A stretch of DNA of 6,306 nucleotides from an uncultured Acetatifactor sp. (GCA_948496895.1 CAOOJO010000165.1:1-6306), one strand, 5' to 3'; counted from the stretch's first letter, positions 1-5,911 are shown. Made by a program: numbers and translations. The notes: a model not told the origin generated them from the sequence alone.

Positions 1-519
1 CACCGTCCGAAGCGCCCTCTGTGTATTGCGCACGATGAGGGGCATCACCATCAGGGCCAATGTGAGGGAACCGCTGAGCAGGGAATACCCCATCCCCAGC
101 ACCCCCACAAAGAACACCATGCCGAAAAGCCCGAATATCACCGAGGGAATCCCTGCCAGCGTCTCCGTGGCGAATTCGATGAGCCGCACCAATATGCCCG
201 GTTTGGCGTATTCATTCAGATAGATTGCCGCCCCTACCCCCACAGGCACTGCCGCCGCCAGGCTGAGTCCAACGATATACAGCGTGTTCACAAGGCTGCC
301 GCCGATGCCCACCGTCCCTCTCCAGACGCTTGTGACGGAGGTGAGGAAGCGGAGGCTCAGAATCCGAAAGCCCCTGGAAAATACGTAGCCGATGATGCCC
401 AGCAACAGGAACATGGAAAAATACGCCGCTCCATACATCGCGGCCAGCAGGAACAGTTCCCCTGGCTTTCTTCGTCTCCGAAAAAGCGTCTCCATGGAAT
501 GCTCTTCTTCCATGCTCAT
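1..519 (-). CDS. pstA: Phosphate ABC transporter permease PstA (C-terminus cut by the window edge)
   Basis: This is one of the two membrane permeases of the high-affinity phosphate importer PstSCAB; it pairs with PstC to form the channel in the cytoplasmic membrane. The first 173 codons are present. A short charged N-terminus (MSMEEEH, then RRRRK at about 15-18) is followed by a membrane segment at about 21-47, a second at about 75-98, and the hallmark TLAGIPSVIFGLFG at about 120-133, which has a matching LLAGIPSVIYGLLG in PstC. The frame runs off the left edge just after IVRNTQRALRTV, before the cytoplasmic EAA loop that contacts PstB; the family is usually about 280-300 residues. The ATG at 519 lies 18 bp after pstC. 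It has a GGGGGGAGGG ribosome site 4 nt away; the in-frame ATG at 513 gives a longer, more usual spacing and is a possible alternative start. pstB is expected just beyond the edge. Confidence 0.95.
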   Translation of the reverse strand, partial: MSMEEEHSMETLFRRRRKPGELFLLAAMYGAAYFSMFLLLGIIGYVFSRGFRILSLRFLTSVTSVWRGTVGIGGSLVNTLYIVGLSLAAAVPVGVGAAIYLNEYAKPGILVRLIEFATETLAGIPSVIFGLFGMVFFVGVLGMGYSLLSGSLTLALMVMPLIVRNTQRALRTV

Positions 520-537
520 TTTCCCTCCCCCCTTGCC

Positions 538-1485
538 TCATGCGCTTAACTGTCTTTCGCTCCCGTCCGTCCCCCGCAGGATCCCGGTCAGCCACAGGTT
601 CAACAGCATGATGAACGCGAACAGCACAAGGCCGATGGTGAACAGGGCCTGCCTGTGGAGCCCCTGGGCATATCCCATCTCCCCCACGATGGCCGTGGTG
701 AGGAACCGGACTGAATTGAAGGGGAAGGGCAGGTTCACGCTTCCCCCGGACACCAATGTGATCGCCATGGCCTCCCCCATGGCCCTGCCCACCCCCAGCA
801 CCACTGCCGTGGCGATGCCCGGGGCAGCGGCAGGCAGCACGGCGAACAGCCAGGTCTGCACCCTGGACGCGCCCAGCGCAAGGGAAGACTCCCTGACGGC
901 AGGCTTCACCGCCCGTATGGACGCCTCGCTGATGCTGATCACCGTGGGCAGCATCATCACCGCCAGCACCAGGCCTGCGGAAAGCAGGTTCGCGCCCCCC
1001 GTGAACCGGTGGGTTCCAGAGCCTGCGAACAGTCTCCGCTCCAGCCTGTACATCCATGGGTTCAGCAGATAGATGCCCAGCAGCCCGTAGATGACGGAGG
1101 GGATTCCCGCCAGCAGCTCCACGGCCCCTCTCACCAGCGCCCCCATCCCCCGCCCGGCCACCTCCGCCAGGAAGACCGCTGTCAGAATGCCCAGCGGGAT
1201 GCCCAGAAGGGATGCCAGAAGGGTTCCCGCCACAGAGGTCAGGATCACGTACAGGATGCCGAACTTTGGTTCAGAGGCCGTGGGCTTCCACTGGGTGCCG
1301 AACAGGATTTTAACAGGACCAATCTGTCGGATGGCAGGAATCCCGCTCTTTAGCATATACACCGTGATGGAAGCTACCGCCAGCAGGGCGATGGCCGCGC
1401 AGATTGTGCACAGCATCTGTGCCGCTGCCTCCTGGGCCGCTTTTCTTTTCTTATACCCTATGTAAGACCTTTCTGTCTTCTTCAA
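538..1485 (-). CDS. pstC: Phosphate ABC transporter permease PstC
   Basis: This is the PstC inner-membrane subunit of the phosphate importer, 315 residues, close to the family length. After a basic cytosolic N-terminus (KKTERSYIGYKKRK) come a first membrane segment at about 24-46 and GTQWKP at about 63-68, a typical PstC periplasmic-side motif. The LLAGIPSVIYGLLG segment follows at about 124-137. The ABC-permease EAA-type loop (VRESSLALGASRVQ) is at about 197-210 and GRAMGEAMAI at about 233-242; the family uses this region to dock the PstB ATPase. I chose the TTG at 1485 because GGAGGGAAGG lies just upstream and because it clears the pstS stop by 62 bp. The open frame reaches 1620, but that extension would overlap the end of pstS and has no ribosome site. 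The next in-frame ATG (1416) would remove the N-terminal basic tail and part of the first helix. Confidence 0.95.
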   Translation of the reverse strand: MKKTERSYIGYKKRKAAQEAAAQMLCTICAAIALLAVASITVYMLKSGIPAIRQIGPVKILFGTQWKPTASEPKFGILYVILTSVAGTLLASLLGIPLGILTAVFLAEVAGRGMGALVRGAVELLAGIPSVIYGLLGIYLLNPWMYRLERRLFAGSGTHRFTGGANLLSAGLVLAVMMLPTVISISEASIRAVKPAVRESSLALGASRVQTWLFAVLPAAAPGIATAVVLGVGRAMGEAMAITLVSGGSVNLPFPFNSVRFLTTAIVGEMGYAQGLHRQALFTIGLVLFAFIMLLNLWLTGILRGTDGSERQLSA

Positions 1486-1547
1486 GTTTTCCTTCCCTCC
1501 GGATGGTTTCTCATTTTCCAAATCCCCGGCCAGGAACAGGATGGATT

Positions 1548-2408
1548 TCAGTCCGCGGCCACAAGGCCCGTCCTCTCCAGGATGTCCTGCCCCTCCTGGC
1601 TGGCCAGAAAGCGGAACCACAGCCGCACCAGATCGCTTTGGGCGGCAGGCTCCCCCCGGATGACCATCAGGAAGGGGCGGCTTAAGGGATACTTTCCTGT
1701 TCTCACATTTTCCGGAGTAGGCGCGATGCCGTCCAGCGCCAGCGGATGGACGGCAGGCTCCTCCAGCACCTCAAACGACACATATCCAATCGCGCCAGGG
1801 GTGGACGCGATTCTCGCCAGGACAGCCCCCGTGCTGTCCAGTTCATTGGCATAGGTGCACTGGCCGCTTATCCCCAGCAGCTCCTCAAAGGCCTCCCTGG
1901 TACCGGAGCCGGCCTCGCGGCCTATGAGGACGATAGGCACATCGCCGCCCCCGAGTGAAGACCAATTCGTAATCTTTCCTGTGTAGATGTCCGCGAGCTG
2001 CTGCCCTGTGATTCCGGTCACCGGATTCGCGCCGTCCACGCACAGGGCGATGCCGTCCAGCGCCACCACGCAGCCTGTGACGCCCCTGTCCCTCTCCTGT
2101 GCCGTCAGGTTCCTGGAGCTGTTCCCGATGTCCGCGTTTCCCTCTGCCACGGCTTCGATTCCCGCGCTGGAGCCTGTGAACTGCACCGTCACGGTGACCT
2201 CCGGGTAACGCTCCATGAAGCGCTCCGCCAGCGCGTCTGTCATTTTCTCCATGGAGGAGCTGCCCGCCAGGTGGAGGGATCCTGCGGGAATCCCCCTTGC
2301 GCTGTCCGCCCTTCCTCCCGGCCCGGCGCAGCCCATGAGGCTCCCCAGCAGCAGCGTCCATAGGAGGACTCCTTGGAGCCGCCGGATTTTCCTGTCCCGC
2401 TTTCTCAT
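1548..2408 (-). CDS. pstS: Phosphate-binding lipoprotein PstS
   Basis: This is the extracellular phosphate receptor of the PstSCAB importer, 286 residues. It begins with a lipoprotein signal: basic MRKRDRKIRR, a hydrophobic core (VLLWTLLLG), and the lipobox LMGC with Cys27 as the predicted lipid anchor. Phosphate-pocket motifs follow in the usual order: GSSSM at 49-53, TGSSAG at 78-83, ADIGNSSR at 92-99, and EAGSGTREAF at 165-174, which matches the anion-binding GSGT loop of the family. The ATG at 2408 is chosen because it starts exactly at the signal peptide, although the frame is open upstream to 2501 inside the amidase gene. Its ribosome site is weak (GGAG about 13 nt upstream), and it begins 4 bp after the amidase stop, so translational coupling is likely. 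It is followed by pstC and pstA on the same strand. Confidence 0.96.
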   Translation of the reverse strand: MRKRDRKIRRLQGVLLWTLLLGSLMGCAGPGGRADSARGIPAGSLHLAGSSSMEKMTDALAERFMERYPEVTVTVQFTGSSAGIEAVAEGNADIGNSSRNLTAQERDRGVTGCVVALDGIALCVDGANPVTGITGQQLADIYTGKITNWSSLGGGDVPIVLIGREAGSGTREAFEELLGISGQCTYANELDSTGAVLARIASTPGAIGYVSFEVLEEPAVHPLALDGIAPTPENVRTGKYPLSRPFLMVIRGEPAAQSDLVRLWFRFLASQEGQDILERTGLVAAD

Positions 2409-2412
2409 AATG

Positions 2413-2940
2413 TCACTGGCTCCATACCGTTGCCAGGATTCCCTCCGCAATGGCCCTGGCGGTCTCCTGGAACCGCTCATCCAGCAGGCGGTTGTCAGCA
2501 TCCGTATTGATGAAGCCCACCTCCACCAGCACAGCCGGCATCTGCGTCCGGTTCAGCACCACCAGATCCGTGCGCTCATTCACGCCCTGGTTCTCATATC
2601 CCACCTGCTCCAGCCTGGCGTTGATGTTCGCCGCCAGCCTTCCCGCCTCCCCATCACGATTGTAGACCAGGGTCTCCACGCCTGTGTACTGATTGGGATA
2701 GGGGCTGGAATTGCGGTGGATGGACACGAAATAGTCCCCCCGCACCGCATTGGCCTCCAGGGCCTTCTGCTCCGGGGATTCATAGACGTCCGTGGTTCTG
2801 GTATAATACACCTCCACCCCGTTCTCCTCCAGAATCTCCCCCACCGCCAGAGCCAGCGCCAGCGTGTCGTCCTTTTCCTGCCTGCCCTGGTACACCGCTC
2901 CCGGATTGTTTCCGCCATGTCCCGCGTCTATCACTACCAT
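2413..2940 (-). CDS. N-acetylmuramoyl-L-alanine amidase (Amidase_3 family), first gene of the pst operon
   Basis: This is a zinc-dependent peptidoglycan hydrolase that would cut the bond between N-acetylmuramic acid and L-alanine. From the ATG at 2940 it is 175 residues and almost purely the catalytic domain. The zinc ligands expected for Amidase_3 are visible: His8 in VVIDAGHGG, Glu22 in GRQEKDD, and His75 in VSIHRNSS. The catalytic Glu is Glu140 in AVLVEVGFINTD. No signal peptide, SH3, LysM or other wall-binding domain is present, so its route to the wall is unclear; it may act from inside, as in endolysin-like or mother-cell enzymes. I prefer 2940 because GGAG sits 6 nt upstream. The same frame is open to a GTG at 3027 (204 residues), but that start has no ribosome site, abuts the divergent promoter, and adds codons poor in G/C at the third position. 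pstS starts 4 bp after its stop. Confidence 0.9.
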   Translation of the reverse strand: MVVIDAGHGGNNPGAVYQGRQEKDDTLALALAVGEILEENGVEVYYTRTTDVYESPEQKALEANAVRGDYFVSIHRNSSPYPNQYTGVETLVYNRDGEAGRLAANINARLEQVGYENQGVNERTDLVVLNRTQMPAVLVEVGFINTDADNRLLDERFQETARAIAEGILATVWSQ

Positions 2941-2981
2941 ACCGGTCTCCGCACACCTTTTTACCAGCATATGCGCGAAGC

Positions 2982-3006
2982 CTGTCTTTTGTTCTGTCTT
3001 TTGTTC
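2982..3006. repeat. Two-copy 12-bp tandem repeat upstream of the amidase
   Basis: The unit TGTCTTTTGTTC occurs twice head to tail (2983-2994 and 2995-3006). If the amidase starts at the distal GTG (3027), the repeat encodes EQKT twice; if it starts at 2940, the repeat lies in the 5' untranslated region. It may be simple slippage, and no function is evident. Confidence 0.6.
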
Positions 3007-3029
3007 CTGGATCCGTGAAATTTTCACCG

Positions 3030-3057
3030 TTGACAGCAGGGAGAATCGTGCTATAAT
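3030..3057 (+). promoter_or_regulatory. Sigma-A promoter for the queL-yhhQ operon
   Basis: A perfect -35 hexamer TTGACA (3030-3035) and a perfect -10 hexamer TATAAT (3052-3057) are separated by 16 bp. Transcription would begin near 3064, placing the first stem of the leader hairpin at the very 5' end of the RNA. The promoter lies in the divergent gap between the amidase and the radical SAM gene. The -10 element overlaps a TATTAT on the opposite strand that could serve the amidase-pst operon, but no matching -35 was found for it. Confidence 0.85.
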
Positions 3058-3064
3058 AAATCCT

Positions 3065-3128
3065 GGCAGTTCGAAACCATCCTGCCCTGGAGAACGGTTC
3101 TTCGGTCTCCTAGAACAAAACTAAGGAG
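3065..3128 (+). promoter_or_regulatory. Structured 5' leader with mutually exclusive folds, candidate riboswitch for queuine/preQ1
   Basis: The leader begins with hairpin H1, GGCAG (3065-3069) with CTGCC (3082-3086) and a 12-nt loop. The next part can fold in two exclusive ways. In fold A, GGAGA (3089-3093) pairs with TCTCC (3106-3110). In fold B, GTTCT (3097-3101) pairs with AGAAC (3112-3116), and the loop's CTCCT (3107-3111) pairs with AGGAG (3124-3128). Fold B is an H-type pseudoknot with a 5-nt first loop, no linker between stems and an A-rich third loop (AAAACTA), and it hides the AAGGAG motif. preQ1-II riboswitches have a similar arrangement, but I could not match the conserved nucleotides of any known class. 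Because the downstream genes are for queuine salvage, preQ1 or queuine is the obvious candidate ligand; this is inference. Confidence 0.5.
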
Positions 3129-3152
3129 CAAAGGGGCGGAGTATGCCCTGGG

Positions 3153-3180
3153 GCGTCCTTTGGGGGCGCTTTTATTTATT
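3153..3180 (+). terminator. Terminator-like hairpin just before queL, possible attenuator
   Basis: GCGTCC (3153-3158) can pair with GGGCGC (3164-3169), including one G-U pair, around a 5-nt loop. TTTTATTTATT follows, ending immediately before the ATG at 3181. The stem is short, so it would be a weak to moderate terminator. Its position, after a structured leader and before the first codon, fits the expression platform of an attenuator. Confidence 0.4.
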
Positions 3181-3876
3181 ATGGAAAGATATAGTGAAAT
3201 TCTGAAAAAAAGAAAACGGGAAATCGTTCTTCTGCGCGGCAGCGGATGTATCTATCAAAAATGCGCTTTCTGCGACTATCACACCGACAAATGTGCCGAC
3301 GCCCACGCCAATTATGCCCTGAACAGTCAGGTACTGGCCAGGGTCACCGGCAGGTTTGGCGACCTGGAGGTCATCAACAGCGGCTCCGTCTTCGAGCTGG
3401 ATGCCCGGACGCTGGCCCTGATCAGGCAGATTTGCCATGCGAAAGGAATCTCCACCATCCATTTTGAATCCCACTATCTGTATCGGGACAGGATTCCCGC
3501 CCTCAGACAGGAATTCTCCGGCTTCCAGCTGAAGCTGAAGCTGGGACTAGAGACCTTCGACCGGGAATTCCGGGAGCATGTGCTGAAAAAGGGGATTCCG
3601 GAGACGGATCCCGCCCTGATCAGTCAGGGCTTCGACGAGGCCAATCTGCTCTTCGGCATCAGGGGGCAGAGCCTTGCTTCCATGGAGCGGGATATGGCTT
3701 TGGGGCTGAACTGCTTTGAGCGGATCTGCGTCAATATCATGTGCCCGAATACCACCTCCGTCAGGCCCGACAGGCATGTGATATCCGTTTTTATGGATAA
3801 AATCTATCCAAAATACAAAGATGATGAGCGCGTTGACATTTTGATTCAGAATACCGACTTCGGGGTCGGGGACTGA
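3181..3876 (+). CDS. queL: Radical SAM protein, probable queuine lyase QueL
   Basis: This 231-residue protein is a small radical S-adenosylmethionine enzyme. The iron-sulfur cluster cysteines are Cys23, Cys28 and Cys31 in GCIYQKCAFCDYHTD, a C-x4-C-x2-C spacing instead of the common C-x3-C-x2-C. Later radical SAM strands are visible: INSGSVFE (65-72), IHFESHY (93-99), KLGLETFD (120-127), LFGIRGQS (157-164) and a C-terminal ILIQNTDFGVG. A subgroup of such enzymes in gut Clostridia (QueL, described in Clostridioides difficile) cleaves queuine to preQ1 so that it can re-enter bacterial queuosine synthesis. The neighbouring YhhQ transporter supports that role; the specific assignment is from recall and context. 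The ATG at 3181 fits the family's start (MERYSEI). An in-frame TTG at 3160 exists, and neither start has a good ribosome site (GGGGG about 14 nt upstream of the ATG). The yhhQ start lies 22 bp after its stop. Confidence 0.8.
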   Translation: MERYSEILKKRKREIVLLRGSGCIYQKCAFCDYHTDKCADAHANYALNSQVLARVTGRFGDLEVINSGSVFELDARTLALIRQICHAKGISTIHFESHYLYRDRIPALRQEFSGFQLKLKLGLETFDREFREHVLKKGIPETDPALISQGFDEANLLFGIRGQSLASMERDMALGLNCFERICVNIMCPNTTSVRPDRHVISVFMDKIYPKYKDDERVDILIQNTDFGVGD

Positions 3877-3898
3877 ACCGGGGAAGGAAGGTTTTGTG

Positions 3899-4618
3899 AT
3901 GAGGAACGAATTGTTATTGGCTGCTTCCGTGGTTTTCATATTTTCCGCAGCGCCTGTTTCCTATCGTTTTTTTGGAAAGTCAGGTCTGTACTGTCTCTCC
4001 GCCATCGCCACCATCCTGGCGAACATCGAGGTGCTGCTGCTCATCAATGCCTTCGGCATGGAGCAGACTCTGGGCAACGTGCTCTTCGCCGTCACGTTCC
4101 TGATTACGGACATCCTCTCTGAATGCGAGGGGAAAAAGGAGGCCAACCGGGCCGTGTGGATCGGCATGTTCGCCTCCCTGTTCTTCCTGTTGCTGAGCCA
4201 GAGCTGGCTCCTGTATGTGCCCGCCGAAGGAGACTGGGCCATGGGGGCCATCCGGGAGATTTTTTCCAACACACCCAGGATGCTGATTTCCTCCTTCCTC
4301 GTCTATGCTGCCAGCCAGATGTTCGATGTGTGGCTCTACCATAAGTGGTGGGCCTTCACGGAGAAGAAGACCGGCGACCGACGCAGGTTCCTGTGGCTTC
4401 GCAACAATGGCTCCACGCTGATCAGCCAGCTGCTGAACACCCTGCTCTTTACGCTGTTCGCATTCTATGACACCTATGATACGGGGACGCTGTTGTCCAT
4501 CTTTGCCTCCAGCTATGTGATTTATATCTTTACGTCCCTGCTGGATACGCCTGTGCTGTATTTGGCCAGACGGATAATGGAAGAACGGCGTTCCATGGAG
4601 GAAAGGCACCCATCCTAA
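3899..4618 (+). CDS. yhhQ: YhhQ/Vut_1-family queuosine precursor transporter
   Basis: This 239-residue integral membrane protein belongs to the Vut_1/DUF165 family, whose E. coli member YhhQ imports preQ0 and preQ1; family members in Chlamydia take up queuine. Hydrophobic segments are seen at about 3-20, 29-52, 58-74, 86-106, 125-148, 172-190 and 198-222. Two family signatures are present: FLITDILSECEGKKEANRA (67-85), and the basic-polar stretch LRNNGSTLISQLLNT (167-181) at the start of a late helix. In the second signature Asn180 stands where many relatives, from memory, have Asp. ATG 3899 is chosen over the adjacent GTG 3896 because AAGGAAGG (3884-3891) is then 7 nt away. It shares the queL transcript and probably supplies its substrate, or imports preQ1 directly. 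It is convergent with the CaCA antiporter gene; the 81-bp gap shows no clear terminator. Confidence 0.93.
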   Translation: MRNELLLAASVVFIFSAAPVSYRFFGKSGLYCLSAIATILANIEVLLLINAFGMEQTLGNVLFAVTFLITDILSECEGKKEANRAVWIGMFASLFFLLLSQSWLLYVPAEGDWAMGAIREIFSNTPRMLISSFLVYAASQMFDVWLYHKWWAFTEKKTGDRRRFLWLRNNGSTLISQLLNTLLFTLFAFYDTYDTGTLLSIFASSYVIYIFTSLLDTPVLYLARRIMEERRSMEERHPS

Positions 4619-4699
4619 CCAGACTCATCAAAGAGAACTGCTTATCTCTATGGTAACATGGGCAACCCCATAAGGCAACAGATATCTCCGCACACGGTA

Positions 4700-5677
4700 T
4701 TACCTCACAATCGCAAATGCCATATCTGCCGCGTATAGCAAAAGCATGATAGCCCCTTCTGTCCGGTTGATGTCCTTCCCTTTCAGCGAGAACAGATATG
4801 CCACAATACTGATTCCAATCAATATGACCATGTCATAGACGGAAGCCCCATTGACCCCGATGGGATGGATCGCGGAGGAGATGCCAAGTATCATTAAGAT
4901 GTTGAATATGTTGGAGCCGACTACATTTCCCACCGCAAGCCCTGTCTCTCCTTTCCTGGCGGCAACCACGGATGTGACCAGCTCCGGCAGGGAGGTGCCC
5001 ACGGCCACGATCGTAAGCCCTATCAATGTCTCGGACATCCCAAAGGTTCGCGCCACGGCCCTGGCGCCATATACCACTGCCTGACCGCCTCCGATGATCA
5101 AAGCCAGGCCGGCCGAAATAAGCGCGGCGCACTTCCAGAGCGGAACCTTTTCTCCGGCCTCCTCGTCGCCTGCCCTTTTCCTCGCATCTGCTATGAGATA
5201 GATGGTATAACCCGAAAAGATGAGGAATAGAACGACACCTGTGACCCTGCTCACGCTGCCCACGATATCGTTCATCCCGAATCGCGGAAGCGCTCCCTGA
5301 AGCAGGGCCCCCGCGCCGGACAGCAATAGCAGCAGCACCGTGGCCGCAATGGAAACGGGGATGTCCCTCCTCAGAATCGCCTTATCTACCGGCACCGGGT
5401 GGATGACCGCACAGACTCCCAACACGCCCAGCAGGTTAAATATGTTGGAGCCCACCACATTGCTCAGCGCGATCTCATTGGAGCCCTGCAGCGCTGCCGA
5501 GATGCTTACCGCAAGTTCAGGGGCGCTTGTACCCATTGCCACGATCGTCAGGCCTATGATGACCTTGGAAATCCTAAAGTTTCCCGCAAGGGCCGAGCTC
5601 CCGTCCACGAACAGGCCGGCTCCCTTTATCAGGGCGGCAAATCCCGCCGCAAGCAGCAGCATGTGTAATACTATCAT
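4700..5677 (-). CDS. CaCA-family cation antiporter (K+-dependent Na+/Ca2+ exchanger-like, YrbG type)
   Basis: This 325-residue membrane antiporter of the calcium:cation antiporter superfamily has the family's two inverted alpha repeats. The first is GTSAPE (49-54) with NVVGSNIFN (73-81); the second is GTSLPE (227-232) with NVVGSNIFN (251-259). Their acidic residues form the ion site. The repeats are joined by a short charged cytoplasmic linker (ADARKRAGDEEAGEK, about 164-178). About ten hydrophobic segments are visible. The start at 5677 is set by GGAGGAGAAG just upstream; the frame is open to 5719, but those codons fall in the leader. The gene sits behind a strong promoter and a yybP-ykoY manganese riboswitch, so its physiological substrate may be Mn2+, with export relieving Mn2+ overload. 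The family alone would suggest Ca2+/Na+ exchange. Confidence 0.93.
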   Translation of the reverse strand: MIVLHMLLLAAGFAALIKGAGLFVDGSSALAGNFRISKVIIGLTIVAMGTSAPELAVSISAALQGSNEIALSNVVGSNIFNLLGVLGVCAVIHPVPVDKAILRRDIPVSIAATVLLLLLSGAGALLQGALPRFGMNDIVGSVSRVTGVVLFLIFSGYTIYLIADARKRAGDEEAGEKVPLWKCAALISAGLALIIGGGQAVVYGARAVARTFGMSETLIGLTIVAVGTSLPELVTSVVAARKGETGLAVGNVVGSNIFNILMILGISSAIHPIGVNGASVYDMVILIGISIVAYLFSLKGKDINRTEGAIMLLLYAADMAFAIVR

Positions 5678-5717
5678 CTCTTCTCCTCCGTTGATGTTAT
5701 TTGGGCTCGCCAGAAGC

Positions 5718-5768
5718 AAAAAGCGAGGCTCTCATTGCATGTAAAATGCAATAAAAGTCTCGCTTTTT
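5718..5768 (-). terminator. Intrinsic terminator of the Mn2+ riboswitch expression platform
   Basis: On the minus-strand transcript, AAAAAGCGAG (5768-5759) pairs perfectly with CTCGCTTTTT (5727-5718). A nested 7-bp stem ATTGCAT/ATGCAAT (5752-5746 with 5740-5734) caps it with a 5-nt loop. The run of five Us at the end of the outer stem completes an intrinsic terminator about 40 nt before the antiporter start codon. The 5' arm is shared with the 3' part of the upstream aptamer, so the two folds exclude each other. The palindrome could also act on plus-strand transcripts. Confidence 0.85.
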
Positions 5769-5854
5769 ATAATATGCTCCGGAGGGTCATCCCCTCGTAT
5801 TGACGAAACACATTACGCAGCGCCTGTTTCACCGCGCAAGCTACTCCCTAATAT
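5750..5854 (-). promoter_or_regulatory. yybP-ykoY manganese riboswitch
   Basis: Reading the minus strand, the leader has the conserved 5' motif GGGAGTAGC (5848-5840), which matches GGGGAGUAGC of this class. A 9-bp stem follows, GGTGAAACA (5833-5825) with TGTTTCGTC (5810-5802). Next come TCAATACGA (5803-5795), which resembles the second conserved loop, and a GAGGG/CCCTC hairpin. The 3' motif AGCGAGAC-CTTTT-like segment (AGCGAGACTTTT, 5764-5753) matches AGCAAGACCUUU of known members. P1 would pair AATA..AG (5854-5847) with CTTTTATT (5757-5750) around two U-U mismatches. Class members bind Mn2+ and usually turn expression on. Here the aptamer's 3' strand is also the 5' arm of the terminator, which fits metal-dependent antitermination of the antiporter gene. 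Confidence 0.85.
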
Positions 5855-5858
5855 TGTC

Positions 5859-5887
5859 AATATACTAAATCATCGCCGGTTTGTCAA
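5859..5887 (-). promoter_or_regulatory. Sigma-A promoter for the riboswitch-antiporter transcript
   Basis: On the minus strand, TTGACA (5887-5882) and TATATT (5864-5859) are separated by exactly 17 bp. Transcription would start near 5852, right at the 5' strand of the riboswitch P1 stem. A second TTGACA overlaps the -10 region (5860-5855) but has no -10 of its own. Confidence 0.82.
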
Positions 5888-5911
5888 GACCGAATATCGG
5901 CCAAATCAACC

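Noticed and set aside
2215..3018. A 267-codon open frame on the plus strand opposite pstS and the amidase
   Set aside because: It is antisense to two genes with clear motifs, has no recognisable domain or ribosome site, and reflects GC-rich codon shadowing. The same applies to the long antisense frames at 392-1072 (+) and 212-1057 (-).
3089..3128. A classical preQ1-I riboswitch using GGAGA/UCUCC as P1 and ACAAAACUAAGG as tail
   Set aside because: The A-rich tail is very suggestive, but the base before the P1 3' strand is G where the ligand-binding C is expected, and the P2 pairing would contain a C-U mismatch with almost no L2. The H-type pseudoknot register fits better.
4658..4671. Inverted repeat ATGGG-CAAC-CCCAT between the convergent yhhQ and CaCA genes
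   Set aside because: The stem is only 5 bp and no U-rich run follows on either strand, so I do not call it a terminator.
5890..5900. Short palindrome CCGAATATCGG just upstream of the -35 box of the antiporter promoter
   Set aside because: It has only four paired bases per arm and no second copy, which is not enough to call an operator.
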